Positions 1-7,628 of a stretch of 64,000 nucleotides of DNA are shown piece by piece. The position numbers were made by a program, and so were the translations under genes. Position 1 is the first letter of the stretch. The number at the start of each line of letters is the position of its first letter. This DNA comes from Bacteroidales bacterium (GTDB lineage: Bacteria; Bacteroidota; Bacteroidia; Bacteroidales; BM520): the NCBI GenBank assembly GCA_031276035.1, contig JAISNV010000010.1:1-64000 (forward strand). Reading direction: 5' to 3'. Below the pieces are notes generated by a model. That model saw only the letters and a program-made list of their open reading frames with translations, was not told the origin of the DNA and did not search any database.

Positions 1-196
1 TAAATATAAATGTGTTATTTTGGAATATAAACTAATCTAAAAAATAATATGCGGTACAAAAATCGTAAAAAAAATCATTATAGAAGATAGAATTAATAGA
101 TTTAATTTTATTATCAATTATGAAATTTATCAAATTAGTTAAAAAAGACAATGTTAATCTCAATCGATGATCTAATGTTAAAATAATTACTAATTA

Positions 197-228
197 TTGT
201 TTCCTAATAATTAATTGTTTTATATTTG
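197..228 (+). promoter_or_regulatory. Bacteroidota-type promoter for the SDR gene
   Basis: A TATATTTG box (221-228) fits the TAnnTTTG -7 consensus of Bacteroidota, with TTG at 197-199 as a plausible -33 element 21 nt upstream. The start codon follows 37 nt after the box. The rest of bases 1-196 is AT-rich and shows nothing recognisable. Confidence 0.6.
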
Positions 229-265
229 CATCGAAAAAAATTAATGTGTAATAAATTATAAATAT

Positions 266-1219
266 ATGAAAAACATATTGGTAATAGGTTGTGCCGGACA
301 AATTGGTTCGGAATTGGTGCCCGAATTGAGAAAAAGATACGGAGTAAATAACGTGGTTGGGACTGATGTATCTTTGGATAAGATTAAAGGTAATCTGGCA
401 GAAGGTCCTTCCGAAGTATTGAATATTTCTGATACTCCCCGACTTATCGATTTGGTTAAGAAGTATAAGATTGATACAATTTATAATCTTGCTGCGTTAT
501 TATCTGCTGTTGCGGAAGCAAAACCGCAATTGGCTTGGGAAGTAGGCTTGATAGGTCATTATAATACTCTTGAAGTCGCTCGTGAATATAAATGTTCCGT
601 ATTCTTTCCAAGTTCGATAGGCTCTTTCGGTCCTTCAACACCTCATCAAAATACTCCTCAGGATACAATCCAGAGACCTACTACTATGTATGGCGTAACA
701 AAAGTTTCCGCAGAATTACTCGGCGATTATTACAATAAAAAATACGGCGTTGATTCCCGTGGCGTCAGATTCCCGGGAATTATCTCAAACGTTACTCTTC
801 CGGGTGGCGGAACAACAGATTATGCCGTTGAAATTTACTATGAAGCTGTGAAAAACGGCAAATATACTTGTCCGCTTAAAGCCGGAACTTTCCTTGATAT
901 GATGTATATGCCGGATGCTATTAAAGCTTGTATTGATGTTATGGAAGCAGATCCGTCAAAACTAATACATCACAACGGGTTCAATGTTACAGCTATGAGT
1001 TTCGATCCGGAAATACTTAAGAAGGCTATACAAAAACATATCCCGGAATTTGAATTGTTCTACGAAGTTGAGCCGATGAAACAATCAATAGCGGATTCAT
1101 GGCCGGATAGTATGGATGATTCCTGCGCACGCCGTGAATGGGGGTGGAGTCCTGTATGGAACCTGGAAACTATGACCGAAGATATGATTAAAGTTATTAG
1201 AGATAAATACTCCAAATAG
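266..1219 (+). CDS. NAD-dependent epimerase/dehydratase family protein, probable L-threonine 3-dehydrogenase
   Basis: This 317-residue extended short-chain dehydrogenase has an N-terminal Rossmann fold with a GCAGQIGSEL dinucleotide-binding loop (about residues 8-17). The catalytic Tyr-x-x-x-Lys appears as YGVTK near residue 145. The overall pattern, including RFPGIIS after the active site and a YGVDSRGVRFPG stretch, is that of the UDP-galactose-epimerase-like L-threonine dehydrogenases of Bacteroidota, which oxidise L-threonine to 2-amino-3-ketobutyrate. No kbl (2-amino-3-ketobutyrate CoA ligase) gene lies beside it. The gene is monocistronic, has its own promoter, and converges on dnaG with only 2 bp between the stops. 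The family is certain; the exact substrate is inferred from overall resemblance. Confidence 0.82.
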   Translation: MKNILVIGCAGQIGSELVPELRKRYGVNNVVGTDVSLDKIKGNLAEGPSEVLNISDTPRLIDLVKKYKIDTIYNLAALLSAVAEAKPQLAWEVGLIGHYNTLEVAREYKCSVFFPSSIGSFGPSTPHQNTPQDTIQRPTTMYGVTKVSAELLGDYYNKKYGVDSRGVRFPGIISNVTLPGGGTTDYAVEIYYEAVKNGKYTCPLKAGTFLDMMYMPDAIKACIDVMEADPSKLIHHNGFNVTAMSFDPEILKKAIQKHIPEFELFYEVEPMKQSIADSWPDSMDDSCARREWGWSPVWNLETMTEDMIKVIRDKYSK

Positions 1220-1221
1220 AA

Positions 1222-3162
1222 TTAAGTAATTATTCTTTTTAATTCGAGATTTAACTTAGCTTCAATTCCCTTTAATTCTTTATCTTCGTTAATTAATAGT
1301 TCTATTTCCGAATGATCGGTTGTAAGTTTTAATTTCTCCTGAATTTCAGTTCTTAATTTTTTGATGTAACCGGCTTTTAAAGCATATACGGTTCTAAGAA
1401 TAGTGTTATGAATATTATCACTTTCTTTACGTATATGAACTTTGTATTCTTTCCAGTTTTCACTTATCGAATAAGGACTTGCCAAAATACCGATTGCACA
1501 TTTTGAAATTTCAGAGTCGGGATGATTAATGAAATATTTTTCGTCGGGAATATTTTCTTTTGTAAATTCTTCAGAAAAAATATCGAAAATCTTTTTGTAG
1601 AGATTATTCGTGAAAGTAACTTCATCTAAAGAAATCTCCGAAATAATAAATTCAGCAGTTGTTGCCATTCCATGCTCATCACCGGCATTATAAAAATCTG
1701 CTTTCTGAGCACCGTATAAAAGCAACTTTTCAATAATGCTTTTTTCTAAATATTCATAACCGTCATCTTCAACTAATTCTTTGTTGTAACTTTGACCCTT
1801 ATCTTGCGGTTCAATATCAACAGGCTCGTCAATATCCGGTTTGTCTTTTTTGTAATTTCTTTTCCTGATTAATTTGTTAATTTCAATAATCAGAGTTTGT
1901 TCCTTAATATCAAGTAGTTTGCCGCATTCCTGAACATAAACGGAGCGATTGATAGCATCCGGAATCAATGAAATAGAATTTACAACATCCTTAATTACTT
2001 CCGCTTTTTTTATAGGATCATTATTCGTATCTCTTAAAAGCAATTCGGTTTTGAAACTAATAAAATCCTTAGAATTATTTTTGAAATAATTGATTACTTC
2101 CGATGATTGATTTTTACGAACAAAAGAATCCGGGTCTTCATTTTCAGGTAAGGGGATAATTCTCACATTCAAACCTTCTTCAAGAATCATGTCTATTCCG
2201 CGTAAAGAAGCTTTTATTCCGGCTTGATCTCCATCGTAAATGATTGTCACATTTTGCGTAAATCTTTTTATCAATCTAATTTGTTCGATTGTTAAAGAAG
2301 TTCCGGAAGAAGCAACAACGTTTTTAAATCCAGCTTGATACATGCTGATCACATCTGTATAACCTTCAACAAGGTAACACAGGTCGTGCGACATAATTGC
2401 AGATTTAGCAAAAAAGACTCCGTATAGCGTTTCACTTTTGTGGTAAATTTCTGTTTCCGGACTGTTAATGTACTTTGCCTTATTCTTATCGGCACTCATT
2501 ATCCTGCCTCCGAAACCAACAACTCTTCCCGATAAATTATGTATGGGGAAAATTATTCTTCCGCGAAATCTGTCGAATTTCTTACCGTCATCATGAATAC
2601 TTACTAATCCTGATTTTTCGAGAATATCATCCTTGTAACCGTTTTCTTTTGCGTTTTTATAAAAAGCTTCAAATTCATCCAAACCATAACCGAGCTGGAA
2701 AGTTTTTATCGTATCTTCAATAAATCCGCGTTCTTTAAAATACGATAAGCCTATATCTTTTCCGGCTTTAGTATTAAAAAGAGTTTCGGAGAAATATTTC
2801 TGTGCGAAAACATTGATATTAAACAATCTGTCTTTAATGTCGTCACGCAGGATTTCCTCAGCGGTGCGTTCGGTTTCTTCAATTGTGATATTGTATTTTG
2901 CCGCAAGATATTTTAGAGCTTCCGGATATGAACAATGCTCGTGTTCCATTATAAAATGCACAGAGTTACCGGCTTTTCCGCAACCGAAACATTTGAAAAT
3001 ACCCTTGGCGGGCGATACTACGAATGAAGGAGTTTTTTCATTATGAAACGGGCATAAACCAAGAAGGTTGGCACCGCGTTTCTTTAAGGTAACAAAGTCG
3101 CCGACAACCTCTTCAATTCGAGCAGAATCAATTATGGTATTAACAATATCCCGTTTTATCAT
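1222..3162 (-). CDS. dnaG: DNA primase DnaG
   Basis: DnaG makes RNA primers at the replication fork. From the chosen start, the CHC2 zinc finger uses Cys37, His40, Cys58 and Cys61 (CPFH and CFGC). The TOPRIM catalytic core shows LVEGYTD near residue 262 and YDGDQAG near residue 305. The C-terminal third is the variable helicase-binding region. The protein has 646 residues, normal for the family. An upstream in-frame ATG at 3213 would add 17 residues, but those lie inside a 69-bp intergenic repeat and before the promoter box, so ATG 3162 (MIKRDIVNTI) is preferred. The -7 box then sits only 5 nt upstream, so the mRNA is probably leaderless. The gene is followed by the convergent SDR gene. Confidence 0.96.
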   Translation of the reverse strand: MIKRDIVNTIIDSARIEEVVGDFVTLKKRGANLLGLCPFHNEKTPSFVVSPAKGIFKCFGCGKAGNSVHFIMEHEHCSYPEALKYLAAKYNITIEETERTAEEILRDDIKDRLFNINVFAQKYFSETLFNTKAGKDIGLSYFKERGFIEDTIKTFQLGYGLDEFEAFYKNAKENGYKDDILEKSGLVSIHDDGKKFDRFRGRIIFPIHNLSGRVVGFGGRIMSADKNKAKYINSPETEIYHKSETLYGVFFAKSAIMSHDLCYLVEGYTDVISMYQAGFKNVVASSGTSLTIEQIRLIKRFTQNVTIIYDGDQAGIKASLRGIDMILEEGLNVRIIPLPENEDPDSFVRKNQSSEVINYFKNNSKDFISFKTELLLRDTNNDPIKKAEVIKDVVNSISLIPDAINRSVYVQECGKLLDIKEQTLIIEINKLIRKRNYKKDKPDIDEPVDIEPQDKGQSYNKELVEDDGYEYLEKSIIEKLLLYGAQKADFYNAGDEHGMATTAEFIISEISLDEVTFTNNLYKKIFDIFSEEFTKENIPDEKYFINHPDSEISKCAIGILASPYSISENWKEYKVHIRKESDNIHNTILRTVYALKAGYIKKLRTEIQEKLKLTTDHSEIELLINEDKELKGIEAKLNLELKRIIT

Positions 3163-3165
3163 AAA

Positions 3166-3234
3166 TGCAAAGATAGTTTTTTCAGTTGACAATTTATAAT
3201 TGGCAGTTGACAATTTTTATTAGTTGATTATGAG
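3166..3234 (-). repeat. 69-bp intergenic repeat carrying the dnaG promoter
   Basis: Read on the minus strand, this segment matches 7542-7610 on the plus strand at 65 of 69 positions without gaps. Both copies end with the same TATCTTTGCA promoter box directly before a gene. It contains internal AATTGTCAA-type repeats. A looser relative lies before polA. Confidence 0.85.
3168..3175 (-). promoter_or_regulatory. -7 box (TATCTTTG) of dnaG
   Basis: A perfect TAnnTTTG box on the minus strand ends 5 nt before ATG 3162. This places the expected transcription start at or within a base or two of the start codon. No clear -33 TTTG is seen at normal spacing; a TTG lies 14 nt upstream. Confidence 0.6.
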
Positions 3235-3267
3235 TAATTGTCGATGATGTATTTCAATCAGCACTAT

Positions 3268-6114
3268 CTAATGTGCTTCGAGCCAGTTATTACCAATTCC
3301 GACAGATACATCAATAGGAACACTTAATTCTATTGTGGTACTCATTTTATCTTGAACTATTTTACTCAAAAGTTCGGTTTCGGATTTATGAGTATCAAAA
3401 ATCAACTCATCATGAACCTGCAAAATCATTCTGGATTTAAGATTTTTATCCTCAATTTCTTTTTCAATATTGATCATTGCAATTTTTATCATATCGGCGG
3501 AAGAACCCTGAATGGGGGCGTTTATAGCGAAACGTTCGGCATAACCGCGTGTAACATTGTTTCTTGAATTTATATCTTTGATAAAGCGCTTCCTGCCCAA
3601 AATGGTTTCAACATATTCATGTTCTTTGGCAAATACAACAATATCTTCCATATACTTTTTAATATTCGGATAACTTATAAAGTATTGCTCAATTAATTCA
3701 GCGGCTCTTTTACGTGGAATATGAAGTCGCTCCGACAAACCGAAAGTTGATATTCCGTATATTATGCCGAAGTTTACTGTTTTTGCCATTCGTCTCATAT
3801 CGGCAGTAACTTCCTTTTCAGGAATCCCGAAAACAGCGGCAGCAGTTGCAGTATGAATATCTTTACCTTCTTTGAAAGCGTTTATCATGCCTTTATCTTT
3901 GGAAATATGCGCTATTAGTCGTAATTCTATCTGTGAATAATCGGCAGACAGAAAGATAAAATCATTGTTACGCGGAACAAATGCTTTCCTGATTTCTTTT
4001 CCGCGTTCGGTTCTAATAGGAATATTCTGTAAATTAGGATTGTTGGAACTTAATCTTCCAGTTGCAACAACAGCCTGATTGTAAGTGGTATGTATTCTTC
4101 CTGTTCTTGGATTTATCAATTGTGGAAGCGGTTCCACGTATGTTGATTTAAGCTTTGTTAATGAACGATAAGAGAGAATATCATCTACAATGGGATGAAT
4201 AAATTGTAGTTTGGAAAGAATATCTTCCCCGGTAGAATATTGTCCGGTCTTTGTTTTCTTCGGTTTTTGCGCAATCTTCAATTTATCGAATAATATCTCT
4301 CCCAACTGTTTCGGCGAATTAATATTAAAAATCTCACCGGCATAATCATAAATATTTTCTTCCAGTTTATAAATATCCTTGCTTAATTCTTCTGAGAAAG
4401 AATTAAGTGCATTGGGATCAATTCTCACACCTTCAAACTCCATACTCGTTAAAACTTTCACCAAAGGCATTTCTATCATTTCAAAAAGCTTGATATTGTT
4501 GGTTTTCTTTAATTCTTCATTTAAAATTAAATATAATTGATAGGTAATATCAGCATCTTCAGCGGCATATTCTTTTAAAATCTCAAGATCAACATTCCGC
4601 ATATTACCCTGATTTGCACCTTTCTTACCAATTAAGCTTTCAATAGAAACCGGATTATAATTCAAATATACCTGGGCAAGATAATCCATATTATGTTTTG
4701 TTTCCGGATTTATCAAATAATGTGCAATCATCGTATCAAAAATCCTTGCTTTAACATTTATATCATACCATTTCAAAACCAAAAAATCGAACTTAAGATT
4801 TTGTCCTATTATTAGCATTTCCGGATCATTAAAAAAAGTTTTGAATTTTGAAATAATTTGACAGGTTTCATCAAAATTATTCGGACAGGTAATGTAATAA
4901 GCTTTATGCTTTTCGAAAGCAATTGAGAATCCGACAAGTTCACAGTTATTGGCATCAAGCCCCGTTGTTTCAACATCAAAAGCAAACTCCTTTTTATCCT
5001 GTAAAATTTTAATCAAATCATCAATTTCTTTTTCCTCCTGAAGAAGAATATATTCATGCTTAACGGTTTTGATGTTCTCATAAATATCAGTAAAAAGACC
5101 GGCTTCACTATCACCGAATAAACCTCCGAATCCCGAATCTTTTTTATCTGCTTTGGCTTTATCGATTTTATCCAATTTATCGATTTTATCTATTTTGTCA
5201 GCTTCACCGGTTTTATTCGATTGCTCATCCAAAGATAAATCTGTAAATATTCTTTTTCCTAATGTTCTGAATTCCAATTTTTCAAATATTTCTTTCAATT
5301 CTTTTGCATTTGGTTTTGAAAGAATAAAAGAATCGATATCCGAATGGCAAGGTGTATCGGTAACAATTGTTGCAAGATGTTTGGATTCGATTGCAAGTTC
5401 TTTATTATCAACGATCTTCTGTTTTAGTGTTTGGTTTTTTATTTTATCGGTATTTTCGAGGATATTCTCTATGTTATCGAATTCGTCTAAAAGTTTTTTT
5501 GCGCCTACGGGACCAACTCCGGGAACTCCCGGAATATTATCTGATGAATCTCCGACAAGTCCGAGATAATCAATCATTTGACGAGTGTTTTTCAATCCGA
5601 ATTTTTCACAAACTTCTTTTTCTCCTAGTATTTCCGTCGGATTTTTTCCATAAGCTGGTTTGTACATTTTTATGCAGTCATTTACAAGCTGACCGAAATC
5701 TTTATCGGGTGTTACCATAAAAACCTCATAACCTTCTTTACAGGCTTTTGTTGCGATTGTCCCGATGATATCATCAGCTTCATATCCTTCGCACACAACA
5801 ATAGGAATATTAAAAGCCGTGAGAATTTCCTTTATATATGGAATGTTGGAGGCTATATCTTCCGGCATAGCGCTTCGGTTTGCTTTATATTGTTCGTATT
5901 TTTCATGACGAAAAGTTGGCTTTTGAGAATCGAAACAAACGGCTAAATGAGTAGGGTGTTCTTTCTTTATCAATTCATAAAGATATGTGGTAAATCCGAA
6001 AGCTGCGGAAGTATTAATATTTGTTGAAGTTATTCTGGGATTTTTTTGAAATGCGAAATAAGCTCTGTAAATCAATGCCATCGCATCGAAAAGGTATAGT
6101 TTTGATTTGCTCAT
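3268..6114 (-). CDS. polA: DNA polymerase I
   Basis: The protein has 948 residues and three modules. The N-terminal 5'-3' exonuclease (residues 1-290) starts LYLFDAMALIYRAYFAF and includes GYEADDIIGT and the helix-hairpin-helix GVPGVGPVGAKKLL. The 3'-5' proofreading domain has an intact FDVETTGLD motif near residue 378. The polymerase domain has SADYSQIELR (about 722), RRMAKTVNFGIIYG, and VHDELIF (about 903). All metal ligands of the polymerase site are present, so excision repair and Okazaki fragment processing functions should be complete. The link between exonuclease and proofreading domains (about residues 300-325) is a low-complexity Asp-Lys-Ile repeat. The gene has its own promoter and lies downstream of none of its neighbours. 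Confidence 0.97.
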   Translation of the reverse strand: MSKSKLYLFDAMALIYRAYFAFQKNPRITSTNINTSAAFGFTTYLYELIKKEHPTHLAVCFDSQKPTFRHEKYEQYKANRSAMPEDIASNIPYIKEILTAFNIPIVVCEGYEADDIIGTIATKACKEGYEVFMVTPDKDFGQLVNDCIKMYKPAYGKNPTEILGEKEVCEKFGLKNTRQMIDYLGLVGDSSDNIPGVPGVGPVGAKKLLDEFDNIENILENTDKIKNQTLKQKIVDNKELAIESKHLATIVTDTPCHSDIDSFILSKPNAKELKEIFEKLEFRTLGKRIFTDLSLDEQSNKTGEADKIDKIDKLDKIDKAKADKKDSGFGGLFGDSEAGLFTDIYENIKTVKHEYILLQEEKEIDDLIKILQDKKEFAFDVETTGLDANNCELVGFSIAFEKHKAYYITCPNNFDETCQIISKFKTFFNDPEMLIIGQNLKFDFLVLKWYDINVKARIFDTMIAHYLINPETKHNMDYLAQVYLNYNPVSIESLIGKKGANQGNMRNVDLEILKEYAAEDADITYQLYLILNEELKKTNNIKLFEMIEMPLVKVLTSMEFEGVRIDPNALNSFSEELSKDIYKLEENIYDYAGEIFNINSPKQLGEILFDKLKIAQKPKKTKTGQYSTGEDILSKLQFIHPIVDDILSYRSLTKLKSTYVEPLPQLINPRTGRIHTTYNQAVVATGRLSSNNPNLQNIPIRTERGKEIRKAFVPRNNDFIFLSADYSQIELRLIAHISKDKGMINAFKEGKDIHTATAAAVFGIPEKEVTADMRRMAKTVNFGIIYGISTFGLSERLHIPRKRAAELIEQYFISYPNIKKYMEDIVVFAKEHEYVETILGRKRFIKDINSRNNVTRGYAERFAINAPIQGSSADMIKIAMINIEKEIEDKNLKSRMILQVHDELIFDTHKSETELLSKIVQDKMSTTIELSVPIDVSVGIGNNWLEAH
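5141..5199 (-). repeat. In-gene short tandem repeat in polA
   Basis: Degenerate 9-bp units encode a DKIDKIDKLDKIDKAKADKK linker between the 5' nuclease and proofreading domains. The unit keeps the reading frame, so gain or loss of copies would change only linker length. Confidence 0.75.
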
Positions 6115-6136
6115 AAAAATGATTGATTAATAATTG

Positions 6137-6189
6137 TGCAAAGATAAATTATTCAATCGACAATTGAGAATTGACTGTTGACAATTTTT
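6137..6189 (-). repeat. Degenerate copy of the AATTGTC promoter-associated repeat
   Basis: On the minus strand this carries AATTGTCAACAGTC and then AATTGTCGATTGAA, 14 nt from the last TTG to TATCTTTGCA. That is the same layout as the repeats before dnaG and the S9 peptidase gene, but identity is lower. Confidence 0.5.
6139..6146 (-). promoter_or_regulatory. -7 box (TATCTTTG) of polA
   Basis: The TAnnTTTG match lies on the minus strand 24 nt before the polA start codon. Confidence 0.6.
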
Positions 6190-6265
6190 CAGATGAAAAG
6201 TAGGAGAGTGGTATTTTTTTATCTTGAATGAAAAATTATAAAAATATTCAATTTGCTATTCTTGT

Positions 6266-6273
6266 TATCTTTG
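6266..6273 (+). promoter_or_regulatory. -7 box (TATCTTTG) of the glycosyltransferase gene
   Basis: A perfect -7 box ends 4 nt before ATG 6278, so the transcript is expected to begin at about the start codon. Confidence 0.6.
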
Positions 6274-6277
6274 CCGA

Positions 6278-7387
6278 ATGAAATTATTTATCGCAATACC
6301 GCTTCTGAGAGAATCCGAAAACTTAGAAAGTCTCTTAAGTGATCTTGGAAATCAATCATTATTCGATTTCAAGGTTTTATTTTGCGTAAATAATCCGGAA
6401 GAATGGCATAATAATCCTGAAAAACAGAATGATATTATTGATAATAAGAGAACTTTGGAAATATTAAGAGATATAAATAATCTTGATATTGAAGTAATTG
6501 ATAAATCTTCCGAAGGAAATGGGTTCGATATTAAAAATGCGGGCGTAGGTATGGCTCGTAGAGTTTTAATGGATAGAATCTCGGAAATTGCTTCAGGAGA
6601 AGACATTATAATCAGTCTTGACGGCGATACTCATTTTAATGAAGATTATTTCTTGTCGATTAGAAATAATTTTGAAAGAAATGAAGATGCTTTGGCACTC
6701 TCAATTCCTTATTATCATCCGCTTACAAATAATGAAGAACAAAATAATTGTATTTTACGCTATGAAATTTATATGCGGCATTATATGATTAATATGTTGA
6801 AAATCAATAATCCGTATGCTTTTACTGCGCTTGGCTCCGCAATTGCTTTGCCTGTATGGGCTTACAGAAAGATTGGAGGAATTGTACCGCGAAAATCGGG
6901 CGAAGATTTTTATCTTTTGCAATCTCTAAGAAAAACCGGTAGAATTGTTTTGTGGAACGAAGAGCATGTTTACCCGCAGGCCCGGTTTTCCGATAGGGTT
7001 GCATTTGGAACAGGTCCGGCTATGATAAAGGGAATTAGTGGCGACTGGAATTCGTATCCGTTTTATAATGAGAAATTTTTCAATGAAGTTGAAGAGACAT
7101 ATTCGCTTTTCAAAAATTTATTTGAAGAAGATATTGAAACTCCGATGAGTGAATTTCTTCGTTCTTCATTTAAAACCGAAGATTTATGGAGTCCTTTACG
7201 CAAAAATTACAAATTGCCGGAAAGATTTATTCACGCTTGTATGGTAAAAGTTGATGCTTTAAAAATACTTCAGTATTTAAGATTTCGACAAAAAAAATCA
7301 GTTCAGGAAAAAGAGTATGATATTACTCAGACTGTAAGGAATGAATTATACAACATTGAGAATAAATTAAGGTTTGAAAATTTATAG
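6278..7387 (+). CDS. Glycosyltransferase family 2-like protein
   Basis: The 369-residue protein opens with the typical GT-A fold start MKLFIAIPLLRESENLESLL. It carries a nucleotide-sugar/metal-binding Asp-x-Asp as ISLDGDTHF near residue 115, followed by a long acceptor region with GGIVPRKSGEDFYLLQSL near residue 206. There is no signal peptide or membrane helix, so it should act in the cytoplasm. Donor and acceptor cannot be read from the sequence. It is flanked by divergent polA and by the S9 peptidase gene 240 bp downstream, and is not part of a polysaccharide cluster. Translation probably starts on a leaderless mRNA. Confidence 0.72.
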   Translation: MKLFIAIPLLRESENLESLLSDLGNQSLFDFKVLFCVNNPEEWHNNPEKQNDIIDNKRTLEILRDINNLDIEVIDKSSEGNGFDIKNAGVGMARRVLMDRISEIASGEDIIISLDGDTHFNEDYFLSIRNNFERNEDALALSIPYYHPLTNNEEQNNCILRYEIYMRHYMINMLKINNPYAFTALGSAIALPVWAYRKIGGIVPRKSGEDFYLLQSLRKTGRIVLWNEEHVYPQARFSDRVAFGTGPAMIKGISGDWNSYPFYNEKFFNEVEETYSLFKNLFEEDIETPMSEFLRSSFKTEDLWSPLRKNYKLPERFIHACMVKVDALKILQYLRFRQKKSVQEKEYDITQTVRNELYNIENKLRFENL

Positions 7388-7541
7388 ATTTGAAGATTTA
7401 TATTTCATTTCAAGTGTTAAACAATTATTTATCTGATAATTATTTATTGATATTGAAAGGATTAAAAGGTAAGCCTATAGAAATAATTTTCTAATCTTAA
7501 ATCATTAAATTATTGAATACGGAATATATAATTCTCAACTG

Positions 7542-7610
7542 CTCATAATCAATTAATAAAAATTGTCAATTGCCAATAATAAATTGTCAATTGAAAAAAC
7601 TATCTTTGCA
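7542..7610 (+). repeat. 69-bp intergenic repeat carrying the S9 peptidase promoter
   Basis: This is the second copy of the repeat found before dnaG: 65 of 69 bases match with no gaps. Most differences are C/T changes inside the AATTGTCAA(C/T)TG units. The copy runs to the end of the -7 box. Confidence 0.85.
7601..7608 (+). promoter_or_regulatory. -7 box (TATCTTTG) of the S9 peptidase gene
   Basis: The TAnnTTTG box lies 20 nt before ATG 7629 and inside the repeat. This argues against the upstream in-frame ATG at 7563. Confidence 0.65.
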
Positions 7611-7628
7611 AAAAATGATTTATTAATT

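Noticed and set aside
3163-3213. 17-residue N-terminal extension of DnaG
   Set aside because: It lies within a repeat also found before the S9 peptidase gene and upstream of, or across, the -7 box; the conserved DnaG N-terminus begins at ATG 3162.
5153-5569. 138-codon frame antisense to polA
   Set aside because: It is a shadow of the repeat and neighbouring codons of polA; no promoter and no recognisable protein features.
7563-7628. 22-residue N-terminal extension of the S9 peptidase
   Set aside because: It is encoded by the same repeat as the DnaG extension and precedes the promoter box; a good signal peptide starts at ATG 7629.
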